Shown: in pieces, positions 8,136-15,786 of the stretch
Numbering within the stretch: position 1 is the stretch's first letter
Layout of the letters: the number at the start of each line of letters is the position of its first letter
DNA from: Bacteroidota bacterium
GTDB lineage: Bacteria > Bacteroidota > Bacteroidia > Chitinophagales > Chitinophagaceae
DNA length: 64,000 nucleotides
NCBI GenBank assembly: GCA_005884665.1
Contig: VBAT01000007.1
Coordinates: 93,886 to 157,885, forward strand
Reading direction: 5' to 3'
Position numbers and translations under genes: made by a program
The notes under the pieces: model-generated
What the model was told of the DNA's origin: nothing
What the model saw: the letters and a program-made list of their open reading frames with translations, nothing else
The model's database searches: none

Positions 8136-9317
8136 TTAATACTTATCAAAGATATATTTCAATACCATTTTTTCATTATCTGAAATCGAATGCCCTTTCA
8201 GTTTTTTCCAGGCATCTATATCAGTGACAGCTTTTTCAAAAGAATAGCGGTCAAAACCGTCGCTTCCCCAGGAAAAGCTGGGGATGTGTTTTGGGGTCAG
8301 CCCGTTCCCAAAAACATTGCAACACACTCCTATTACAGTTCCTGTATTAATAGCTGTGTTGACAGCCGTACGAGAATAATCTCCCATCATAACCCCGCAT
8401 TTTTTACCGGCCCCTATTTTGCCGTTCGGTGTCCATACTTTTATTTCACTGGCTGTGTTTTTTAGGTTGGAATTGGAAGTACCCGCTCCCATATTACACC
8501 ACTCACCTATTACCGAGTCACCAAGGTATCCATCATGCGCTTTATTTGAATAGCCGAACAGAACAGCGTTTTTAATTTCGCCTCCGGCAACACAGGAAGG
8601 ACCAATGGTGGTAGCTCCATAGATTTTAGCACCCATTTTTAATAAAGACCCTTCTCCCAGGGCAAAGGGGCCGCGAATCATGCATCCTTCCATTATTTCC
8701 GCATTCTTGCCAATGTAGATGGGGCCAGTGGAAGCATTGAGTGTGCAGTGTTCCATCTTAACTCCTTTTTCAATAAAGATAGAAGATGACTGGATGGCCT
8801 TATTGGTCTTTGACAGGCGTTGTGATTTTCTTTTCCTGGTGATGAGCTCAAAATCCTGACGGATGGCCCAGTCGTTGAGTTGAAAAATATTCCAGGGGTA
8901 CTGGATAGCAACCGCTTCCTCGTGAACAGTAACAGCCTTTTTTACCTTGATCTTATGACGTTCTTCTATCTCACTCCCCGTAAACCGGAAAACGATGCCT
9001 TCCCGGCCTTTGACGGACAGGAACTCCCCATTTTTCAGTTTTCGGGCTGCTTTGACCAGTTTTGGAGTCGGTAATATATTGCCATGTATCATGAAGCATA
9101 CATCATGGTCTTTGGCAGCTTCGCTGATACTGATCGAGCGATCGAGATCCTTATAGTCATCTTCCTTTTTATCATACGAGGAAAGACCGAGCATGTGCTC
9201 CCATTTTTCACGAATGGTAAGTATGCCCACACGTATATCCTGGATCTGCCTGGTCAGCGTAAAGGGATGCAGGTTTTCCGGCTGGCAAAATTCTTCCGTA
9301 AAAATGATCTTATCCAT
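8136..9317 (-). CDS. GlmU-like putative sugar nucleotidyltransferase (left-handed beta-helix)
   Basis: A 393-aa protein starting at ATG 9317 (MDKIIFTEEFCQPENL...), the conserved N-terminus of the Bacteroidota GlmU-like family; the open frame extends upstream to 9542, but that stretch is better explained by a separate small gene in another frame. The first about 190 residues are a divergent nucleotidyltransferase domain (HPFTLTRQIQDIRVGILTIREKW). The rest is a left-handed parallel beta-helix with hexapeptide repeats (IYIGKNAEIMEG, GEGSLLKMGAKIYG, GKIGAGKKCGVMMGDYS). It likely makes or uses a UDP- or dNDP-sugar in cell-envelope synthesis; it lacks the full GlmU pyrophosphorylase signature. Confidence 0.85.
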   Translation of the reverse strand: MDKIIFTEEFCQPENLHPFTLTRQIQDIRVGILTIREKWEHMLGLSSYDKKEDDYKDLDRSISISEAAKDHDVCFMIHGNILPTPKLVKAARKLKNGEFLSVKGREGIVFRFTGSEIEERHKIKVKKAVTVHEEAVAIQYPWNIFQLNDWAIRQDFELITRKRKSQRLSKTNKAIQSSSIFIEKGVKMEHCTLNASTGPIYIGKNAEIMEGCMIRGPFALGEGSLLKMGAKIYGATTIGPSCVAGGEIKNAVLFGYSNKAHDGYLGDSVIGEWCNMGAGTSNSNLKNTASEIKVWTPNGKIGAGKKCGVMMGDYSRTAVNTAINTGTVIGVCCNVFGNGLTPKHIPSFSWGSDGFDRYSFEKAVTDIDAWKKLKGHSISDNEKMVLKYIFDKY

Positions 9318-9542
9318 TATGCTTAAAGTTGTCAAAAATAATTCTTTCGGCAATTGTAGCAGCAGGACCTTCAAAATAGGCAAAGAACCCCTTGTACTCT
9401 TCCCGAATGAATTTAATGAAGGACGCGGGGAAATAGCGCCCCCTGCCGGCTGCATCTGTACATTATTGGCGCTATAGGGCATTACACGTAGATGAATCAC
9501 TACATCATGTCCTGTAGTTATTACATATGAATAATCAGACAT
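9310..9542 (-). pseudogene. Small gene upstream of the GlmU-like gene, apparent -1 frameshift
   Basis: Reading begins at ATG 9542 (MSDYSYVITTGHDVVIHLRV...). From about 9430 the protein-like frame is a different one, reading RYFPASFIKFIREEYKGFF and ending EGPAATIAERIIFDNFKHNG at TAA 9312-9310, overlapping the GlmU-like start. The second frame has no start of its own, because stops lie just upstream. Joined, the two give about 77 aa. The switch point is near a run of five G (in minus-strand sense), so a missing base, a sequencing error or a programmed -1 slip are all possible. Family not recognised. Confidence 0.5.
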
Positions 9543-9623
9543 TCTATTTTTTTCTGTTCATTCATGACGTTCCTTCGCAATCCAATCCCATGAAACCATA
9601 AAGAAACCTCACCTACCATGCGC

Positions 9624-10493
9624 ATGCGTCAACTAAAGATTACACAGTCTATCACAACCCGTGACTCTCAAAGTCTTGAAAAATACCTCCAGGAAATAGG
9701 CAAAGTGGACCTGATATCACATGAGGAAGAGGTGCAGTTGATCACACGTATAAAAAAAGGAGATAAGTCTGCCCACGACCGGCTGGTCAAAGGAAATCTT
9801 CGATTTGTAGTTTCCGTGGCGAAGCAGTACCAGGGACAGGGACTTCCCCTGTCCGATCTTATTAACGAAGGAAATATCGGGCTGATAAAATCGGTGGACC
9901 GTTTCGATGTCACCAGGGGTTTTAAATTCATATCATTTGCCGTATGGTGGATCAGGCAGAGCATTCTTCAGGCTATTACCCTTAATGCCCGTATGATCAG
10001 GCTGCCGCTAAACAAGGTATTCCTGAACAACCAGATCAGGAGTGCAGGCGTGATCCTGGAACAAAAGCTGGGAAGAAATCCTTCGGTAGAAGAGATAGCG
10101 GAAGAATTGAATATGGATCCTTCGGATGTAGCCGATAGTTTTGCGGTAAGCAACCGTCATGTTAGCCTGGATGTGCCGGTATCGGAAGACGAAGATTCCA
10201 CATTGCTTGATACACTGGTGAATAAAGAAGCCGCGAGAACAGATGGACAATTACATCATACTGAATCGTTGAAGACCGAAATTACTCGCTCAATGTCAAT
10301 GCTGACAGAGCGTCAAAAAGATACCATTTGCTATTATTTTGGAATCGGTGTAGACCGTCCCATGAGCCTTGAAGATATCGGCCGGAAATTTGATCTTACT
10401 ACCGAAAGAGTAAGACAAATAAAAGATAAGGCTATTACCAGGCTGAGGACAGCTAAAACATTTGATCTTCTGCGTAGCTATCTTGACGCGTAA
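9624..10493 (+). CDS. RNA polymerase sigma factor, RpoD/SigA family (divergent paralogue?)
   Basis: A 289-aa group 1/2 sigma factor starting at ATG 9624 (MRQLKITQSITTRDSQSLEKYLQEIGKVDL), which matches the conserved Bacteroidota RpoD start; ATG 9618 is two codons upstream. Region 1.2 lies at about residues 10-45, region 2 at about 55-125 (RFVVSVAKQYQGQGLPLSDLINEGNIGL and FKFISFAVWWIRQSI), region 3 at about 130-205, and region 4 ends with SLEDIGRKFDLTTERVRQIKDKAI. Region 4 differs from the canonical primary factor (CYYFGIGVDRPMSLEDIG, LTTERV instead of LTRERV), so it could be a second, specialised copy. It directs promoter recognition by core RNA polymerase. Confidence 0.85.
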   Translation: MRQLKITQSITTRDSQSLEKYLQEIGKVDLISHEEEVQLITRIKKGDKSAHDRLVKGNLRFVVSVAKQYQGQGLPLSDLINEGNIGLIKSVDRFDVTRGFKFISFAVWWIRQSILQAITLNARMIRLPLNKVFLNNQIRSAGVILEQKLGRNPSVEEIAEELNMDPSDVADSFAVSNRHVSLDVPVSEDEDSTLLDTLVNKEAARTDGQLHHTESLKTEITRSMSMLTERQKDTICYYFGIGVDRPMSLEDIGRKFDLTTERVRQIKDKAITRLRTAKTFDLLRSYLDA

Positions 10494-10657
10494 CAGATGG
10501 TTAGTTGGTTTATTTCTCAGTTAGTTGGGGAACAACTCCTGACTGCGCATAGATTACAAATTACTAACCAACCAATCAACCAGTTAACTCCTCTCATTTT
10601 TGGCCCTGATGTTGCATGCTTTTCTACACATCTTCATTTTAATTTAAATCTGGGCTC

Positions 10658-11002
10658 ATGAAAAAGATCATTTTTTTTGGAGCAATGCTACTGTTTCTTG
10701 CCGCATGCAATAAAGACAAAAGTGTTGAGCATACCGGTCCAGGCAGTCCGAACACGGTACTAATGAAAGGGTCAGATTTTTCCCCGGGAATACTACAGGC
10801 AAATATCGGCGCAACCATTACCTGGTACAATGATGACAATATAGTACACACTGTAACTGCAGATGATGCCAGCTTTAGCAGTGGCGATATTGCCCCGGGA
10901 GCAAAGTTTACGCATAGTTTCGGCAACACAGGTACTTACAATTATCATTGTATGCGTCATCCGGAGATGACGGGTACTATTATTATAACAGGAATAAGGT
11001 AA
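10658..11002 (+). CDS. Cupredoxin-domain lipoprotein with complete type 1 copper site
   Basis: A 114-aa protein with a lipoprotein signal peptide (MKKIIFFGAMLLFLAAC, lipobox LAAC, Cys17). The mature domain is plastocyanin/azurin-like: GSDFSPGILQANIGATITWYNDDN, then the first Cu-ligand His in IVHTVTAD, and the C-terminal cluster YHCMRHPEM, giving Cys, His and Met ligands. Such proteins carry electrons in the periplasm. A paralogue follows 74 nt downstream on the same strand. The electron partners are not identifiable. Confidence 0.85.
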   Translation: MKKIIFFGAMLLFLAACNKDKSVEHTGPGSPNTVLMKGSDFSPGILQANIGATITWYNDDNIVHTVTADDASFSSGDIAPGAKFTHSFGNTGTYNYHCMRHPEMTGTIIITGIR

Positions 11003-11076
11003 AGAAAACTTTTTGGCACGATGTTGATTTAAGATTAAGTGAGCCCCATATTTTATTAACCTAAAATATGACGGAT

Positions 11077-11451
11077 ATGAAAAAGAGTTTATTCTTTACA
11101 GGTCTTTTATGTGTGCTGTTATCCTGCAGTAAAGATAAAAGTCTCGGCAGCGAAGAGACAAATGGCAAGGTAACCGCGAGTGGTAGCAAAGAAGGGTCGT
11201 TAAACCCGAACTATGTCATTCACATCACGCGGTCAACATTTTCTCCTGATTCTCTTATGGTGAACATTAATAACACGGTAGTGTGGATGAACGATGACAA
11301 CATTGCCCACAACGTGAGTTTTAATGAAGTTGATAGCGATGTTGCACCTGGCAGTTCTATCAGGTTTTATTTTGACAACACCGGAACTTATCATTACTTC
11401 TGTAAATACCATGGAGAAAAAGGCACTGTGATCGTGACCGGAATACGATAG
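11077..11451 (+). CDS. Cupredoxin-domain lipoprotein lacking the axial Met ligand
   Basis: A 124-aa paralogue of the preceding gene; start ATG 11077 (MKKSLFFTGLLCVLLSC, lipobox LLSC); an in-frame ATG at 11068 would add three residues. The domain keeps SPDSLMVNINNTVVWMNDDNI, the His in IAHNVSF and the Cys/His of YFCKYH, but reads CKYHGEKGT where the neighbour has CMRHPEMTGT, so the axial Met is replaced by Lys. The copper site may therefore be altered or lost. A strong terminator follows at 11472. Confidence 0.8.
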   Translation: MKKSLFFTGLLCVLLSCSKDKSLGSEETNGKVTASGSKEGSLNPNYVIHITRSTFSPDSLMVNINNTVVWMNDDNIAHNVSFNEVDSDVAPGSSIRFYFDNTGTYHYFCKYHGEKGTVIVTGIR

Positions 11452-11471
11452 AAGACTATAATTGCTTAGAC

Positions 11472-11503
11472 AATTGCCCGTTTCAAAAAAGAAACGGGCA
11501 ATT
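11472..11503 (+). terminator. Rho-independent terminator after the cupredoxin pair
   Basis: A perfect 13-bp stem, AATTGCCCGTTTC with GAAACGGGCAATT, around a six-A loop. It is followed by CTTTAAAAG, so it has a short U run; the A-rich loop is unusual. A second small hairpin (ACCTCC/GGAGGT, 11516-11537) follows. Confidence 0.75.
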
Positions 11504-11631
11504 CTTTAAAAGAAAACCTCCCGAAGAATCAGGAGGTCTTAAAGTATAGCCATGAAAAACAAACTCTTTACCACGCTGCCTGCTTCGCAGCAAGGACAGC
11601 AGAAGGCATAGAGCTGTATCACAATTTAATA

Positions 11632-11886
11632 TTATTCTGCTTTTTTTGCATATTTCTTTTTGAACTTATCGATACGTCCCGCTGTATCTACCAGCACATT
11701 CTTACCAGTAAAGAAAGGATGTGAGGTATTGGAAATTTCCAGTTTTACCAGCGGATATTCGCTTCCATCTTCCCACTTGATAGTTTCTTTTGTTGCAGCT
11801 GTTGAACGGCTGAGAAAAGTATGACCATTACTCATATCCTTAAAAACCACTAACCGGTAATTTTTTGGATGAATATCCTTTTTCAT
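11632..11886 (-). CDS. rpmE2: 50S ribosomal protein L31, type B (zinc-independent)
   Basis: An 84-aa protein with the type B L31 start [20 protein letters not shown] and the middle [26 protein letters not shown]. It lacks the CxxC zinc motif of type A L31, so it is the zinc-independent form common in Bacteroidota. It sits in the large ribosomal subunit near the central protuberance. It is flanked by about 180 bp downstream and 470 bp upstream without supported genes, so it is probably a single-gene transcript. Confidence 0.96.
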   Translation of the reverse strand: MKKDIHPKNYRLVVFKDMSNGHTFLSRSTAATKETIKWEDGSEYPLVKLEISNTSHPFFTGKNVLVDTAGRIDKFKKKYAKKAE

Positions 11887-12360
11887 ATTTCCTTGATTTT
11901 AAGGCCTTTCTGCTTTAAGTCAGGCCCAATGACTTTATAAATTATTAAGTCGGCAAAGGTAGGCCGGAATCACATTTTATCCAAATAAAATTATAGCAAA
12001 AATTAAGGCCTGGAAAGGGTCCTAAAAAGGCGAAAGCACCGGATCTACTGATATACTTTCTTGCGATCGTATACTTTGTAAACCTGATGCTTTCAAGAAT
12101 CGTATCGGCCTTGACAGCTTTTACGATCCTCGCCGCATTCGTCTTGTTGCCAAAATTTCCTGCGACGTTTGTAAATCCAAGATACTTCAACAGAACACCG
12201 GTTTCCAAATTTTCAGGCCTCTTGTTACCCACTGGATTTGCACCGGCTTATTCACTGATTTATTCGCAGGTTAACAGGTTATCCAGTAAAATAATGAGGA
12301 TATCCACATTTGGTCACGGCCTAGGAAGAAACAAAAAGGTAGAACTAAAACCGGGAGGAC
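11887..12360. other. Intergenic region between rpmE2 and yajQ
   Basis: Two overlapping open frames on opposite strands (11945-12232 minus, 95 codons; 12087-12425 plus, 112 codons, running into yajQ) occupy this stretch. Neither has recognisable motifs, and they cannot both be real. The segment just upstream of rpmE2 is AT-rich and may hold its promoter. No gene is called. Confidence 0.5.
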
Positions 12361-12852
12361 TTAGCTTCTCATATTTTCATATTGGAGTGGTATGCCGAGT
12401 TCGGCCGACCGGCAAAGCTGAATAACCGCCTGGAGGTCATCAATCTTTTTGCCCGTTACTCGCACCATGTCATCATTGATGGATGCCTGTACTTTCATTC
12501 CCGAATCCTTGATCAGCTTGACGATCTTTTTGGCATCTTCCTGCTTCAGCCCGTTTTTGACCAGTACTTCCTTTTTCCAGGTTTTGCCACTCTGCGCTCC
12601 TTCTTTTGAAAGATCAAAAGCCTCGGGGGCTATCCCTTGTTTATGTGCACGGCTTACCAATACATCGATCAACTGGCGCATTTTCATATCGTCAGATGTT
12701 TCAATGCTGAGTTTGAACTCTTTTTTATCCAGGTTTATCGCCACATGTGATCCTTTAAAATCAAACCGGTTTGTGATCTCCTTGGTTGTTACGTTCACGG
12801 CATTGTCTAGTGCCTGAGCGTCTACCTTACTAACTATATCAAAAGAAGGCAT
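12361..12852 (-). CDS. yajQ: YajQ family nucleotide/cyclic-di-GMP-binding protein
   Basis: A 163-aa protein of the standard length. It begins MPSFDIVSKVDAQALDNAVN and contains RFDFKGS, the DKKEFKLSIETSDDMKMRQL stretch, KEGAQSGKTWKKEVLVKNGL and the final VRVTGKKIDDLQAVIQ. YajQ (DUF520) has two ferredoxin-like domains and binds nucleotides or RNA; in some bacteria a homologue is a cyclic-di-GMP effector. It appears to be a monocistronic gene with nothing obvious about its role from the neighbours. Confidence 0.95.
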   Translation of the reverse strand: MPSFDIVSKVDAQALDNAVNVTTKEITNRFDFKGSHVAINLDKKEFKLSIETSDDMKMRQLIDVLVSRAHKQGIAPEAFDLSKEGAQSGKTWKKEVLVKNGLKQEDAKKIVKLIKDSGMKVQASINDDMVRVTGKKIDDLQAVIQLCRSAELGIPLQYENMRS

Positions 12853-13002
12853 TTTTTGAAGTTGAGGTTGAGGTTAAGAATGAGAGTTTAGGGCCTTCCC
12901 GCCCGCAGGCAGGTTGTAACTCAAATGTAGGAATGTTTTCCATAACCGTCACTGGCCTCACCTTCCAACTCCTCTAGCTTCCAGAATCTTAGCATCCCTC
13001 CT

Positions 13003-13035
13003 GCAAAAAAAAAGTCCCTCGTAAAAACGAAGGAC
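13003..13035 (-). terminator. Rho-independent terminator of the 13095-15578 gene
   Basis: On the minus strand a 9-bp stem with one mismatch (GTCCTTCGT / ACGAGGGAC) closes a short T-rich loop and is followed directly by nine T. It lies 60 nt past the stop of the outer-membrane protein gene. Confidence 0.75.
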
Positions 13036-13094
13036 GCTACACATGAGAAAACTAGACTGTGTGCGGCATGCACAGCAAACAGTCTATAAATATT

Positions 13095-15578
13095 TTAATT
13101 GGCACCCCCTACCCTGCTCTGCTCATCCTGGGTAGCGCTATTGCGCCTCCGTGGTTGATTTTGCTGCGAGATCTTTCCGAAACGATAGGTAAATGTTGCG
13201 CCTATGCCCCGAGCGTCAAAACGGTTACGGACCTGTACATCAACATTACCGTACTTGGTGTATCCCCTGTATCGCTGCCAGGCAAACGGATCGCGAATAT
13301 TGACCCTAAGAGTCCCCTTCCCTTTGATAACTGTTTTCTGTGCTGCAATACTCATCTGGTACATCGGCAAGTTGATATTCAACTGGTCCACTCCTTTTGC
13401 CCTGTAAAATCCACTCAATTCAATGGTGAACCCTGGCTTTACAGTAAAGGTTGAACTCATATTCACCATAAAAGAAACATAGGACAGATCGATCAATGTA
13501 TCACGGTTGCCAATGTTGTAAAGTCCGTTATAATGGTTGCGATAGACGTTGGTGAAAAGATTCAGGTTCCACCATTTATTCACCGGTACAGGGGCTGTGA
13601 TAGCAATCCCCATATTAGTAAACCTTGCCACATTATCCGCTGTAAAATAGACGATGTTTGTTTGTGGATCTGGTTTAAATATCTGCGAGATCACATCCGA
13701 AGTAGTACTATAATTGAGGGTAGTGATCAACTTGCTTTTGAATGAATGAGACAATTCAAAGTTGTGGGTGAATTGGGGTAGCAGGAAGGGATTCCCTTTA
13801 CGGTAGGAAAATGAATCCAGGAAGAAAGTAAAGGGGTTCAGGTCCTGATAGTTGGGCCTTGTGATTCTCCTGCTATATGAAAATGTTACCGAATTGGTTT
13901 TGTTTATTGCATAACTGATAAAGGCGCTGGGAAATAAATTGGTAAAACTTCTTCTGAAAGTAGAGTCATTAGTGACCTGGTATCCTTTTGCAATCGTATT
14001 CTCCAGCCGCAATCCTCCCTGGAAACTCCATTTTTTTATCTGCCTGTTTAAGTTCAAATAAGCTGCATTGATATTCTCATCATAAATAAACTGGTTCGAC
14101 CGTGCATCATTTACCCACTTGTCCGAGATCATACGCTTGTAATCGACAAGATTGTCATTTTGTACATAGCTGGATTTGATCCCTGCTTCCAGCCGGCCGC
14201 CTTTTTTGAAAGGATGCGTATAATCGGATTTTACCGAATAAATGCTGATCAGTGAAGGCAAATGACCGCTCAACAATAACTGACCGGAGCTTTGCTGGCC
14301 GCTTCCATCATAAAAATCGGTGGTAAGCGTCATGTTGGAAATGTTGCTGTACCGGATATAATCGAGATCGACAGTCAGTTCACGACCGGTAGTATCGAAT
14401 AGATGCCGGTAATTAAAATTGGCAGAAAAATTCCTGAACCGGATCTTGTTTTCGGTGAGCGACGTGAGCGTCAAAGAAGGCTGGTAATTAATATCGTAAA
14501 ACGTGGTAGTGGTGGTTGGCGTGGGATGCCCGTTAAACATGAATCCGCTCAAAACAACACCGTACGTATTTTTTTTATTCGCAAAGAGATCCAGCCCCAA
14601 TTTAGCATTCTGGTTAAAATTGCCAAACTTGAAATTGGTAACGACATCAGAATAACCGGTGAGATTATAATCATTGTCGATAAGCTTCCGGTTGATCGTC
14701 AGGTAACCTTTGCTGCGGTTGAAATTGGGATTGTAGTTGCCGAAAAAATTGATCTTATTCTTGCGATAGTTAAAAGTAAAACTTGTTTGAGCCCTTGGCA
14801 ACACGTATAATGCTTCCTGTGGCTTGAATATACCGGCTGTTGCGCCAAACATGATCGACCCATTAAATCCATCAGTCTTTCCTTTCTTTGTTTTAATATT
14901 GATCACGCCTGAATTGCCCGACGCGTCATACTTCGAAGAAGGGTTGGTCATGATCTCGATCTGATCAAGGGCAGATGCCGGTAAATTTTTCAGTAAACTG
15001 GCAAGATCGGCTGAAGACAAATAAGTAGGCTTGCCATCCATCATGATAATCACTCCTGCTTTTCCTTTCAAACTAATATTCCCATCATTATCTACCGAAA
15101 TACCGGGTGATTTTTCCAGGACTTCCATCGCTGTGGCACCCGCGGCGCTGGGTGAAGCCTCGACATTTACAATTGTCTTATCGATCTTCGTTTCAATGAA
15201 CGGCTTCTTGGCGGTAACGGTTACACCTCCAAGACTCTTTGCCGATTCGGTCAACTCAATCGTACCTAAACTTATCTCGGGATTGACATCGGAGATCTCA
15301 AAACTGGAACTATAGGCTTTGTCATATCCCACCAGGCTAACGCTGACCAGGTAGCTTCCCGCTTTGATGTTCACAAATTCATAGTTTCCTTCTTTATTGG
15401 TCACTGAAAATTTTACAGAAGCTGAATCTTTAGATCTTAACAAAGTGATTGTGGCCGATTGAAGATTTTTTTGAGGGCCGTCTTTTATGCTTCCTGTTAT
15501 TTTACCGTTCTTTACTTGTGCCTGTACCAGCAAAGCCATACCTGTAAAAACAGCCAGTAGAATGTAAATCTTTCTCAT
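13095..15578 (-). CDS. Outer-membrane beta-barrel protein (TonB-dependent-receptor-like, OMP_b-brl_3 type)
   Basis: An 827-aa protein; start ATG 15578 gives a signal peptide (MRKIYILLAVFTGMALLVQAQ), while an upstream ATG at 15614 only adds an unlikely extension. Residues about 22-115 form a carboxypeptidase-like regulatory (CarboxypepD_reg/CNA-B-type) domain (GKITGSIKDGPQKNLQSATI). Residues about 120-230 form a TonB-plug-like domain (GGVTVTAKKPF, MEVLEKSPGISVDNDGNISL, LDQIEIMTNPSSKYDASG). The rest is a beta barrel ending GIGATFTYRFGKISQQNQPRRR. It is paralogous to the gene at 15787. Such proteins occur beside LytSR-type systems and may import or export peptides or metals; the substrate is unknown. 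Confidence 0.85.
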   Translation of the reverse strand: MRKIYILLAVFTGMALLVQAQVKNGKITGSIKDGPQKNLQSATITLLRSKDSASVKFSVTNKEGNYEFVNIKAGSYLVSVSLVGYDKAYSSSFEISDVNPEISLGTIELTESAKSLGGVTVTAKKPFIETKIDKTIVNVEASPSAAGATAMEVLEKSPGISVDNDGNISLKGKAGVIIMMDGKPTYLSSADLASLLKNLPASALDQIEIMTNPSSKYDASGNSGVINIKTKKGKTDGFNGSIMFGATAGIFKPQEALYVLPRAQTSFTFNYRKNKINFFGNYNPNFNRSKGYLTINRKLIDNDYNLTGYSDVVTNFKFGNFNQNAKLGLDLFANKKNTYGVVLSGFMFNGHPTPTTTTTFYDINYQPSLTLTSLTENKIRFRNFSANFNYRHLFDTTGRELTVDLDYIRYSNISNMTLTTDFYDGSGQQSSGQLLLSGHLPSLISIYSVKSDYTHPFKKGGRLEAGIKSSYVQNDNLVDYKRMISDKWVNDARSNQFIYDENINAAYLNLNRQIKKWSFQGGLRLENTIAKGYQVTNDSTFRRSFTNLFPSAFISYAINKTNSVTFSYSRRITRPNYQDLNPFTFFLDSFSYRKGNPFLLPQFTHNFELSHSFKSKLITTLNYSTTSDVISQIFKPDPQTNIVYFTADNVARFTNMGIAITAPVPVNKWWNLNLFTNVYRNHYNGLYNIGNRDTLIDLSYVSFMVNMSSTFTVKPGFTIELSGFYRAKGVDQLNINLPMYQMSIAAQKTVIKGKGTLRVNIRDPFAWQRYRGYTKYGNVDVQVRNRFDARGIGATFTYRFGKISQQNQPRRRNSATQDEQSRVGGAN

Positions 15579-15736
15579 AATTTGGGTTTCTGACCTAAAG
15601 ATGACAATTTCCAAGACCAGAGTCTGACGAAATATGACAAGTTTCGTAGATCTCTTGACAAAGGGTAATAATCCCTTACCGATACATGAACGGCTTTATT
15701 CCAGTATGAAAGAATTGATCTGTGAATAAATGTTAA

Positions 15737-15759
15737 GAGCAAGCCATTAAGGCTTGCTC
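15737..15759 (-). terminator. Hairpin downstream of the 15787-18243 gene
   Basis: A perfect 9-bp stem (GAGCAAGCC / GGCTTGCTC) with a five-base loop, located 28 nt past the stop of the minus-strand gene. On that strand it is followed by TTAACATTTATT, a weak U-rich tail, so termination is likely but not certain. Confidence 0.55.
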
Positions 15760-15786
15760 CCAGGTTTAATTATTAATGGCTATACT

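Noticed and set aside
12087..12425. 112-codon plus-strand frame with a hydrophobic start
   Set aside because: It runs antisense into yajQ, overlaps another frame on the opposite strand, and has no motif.
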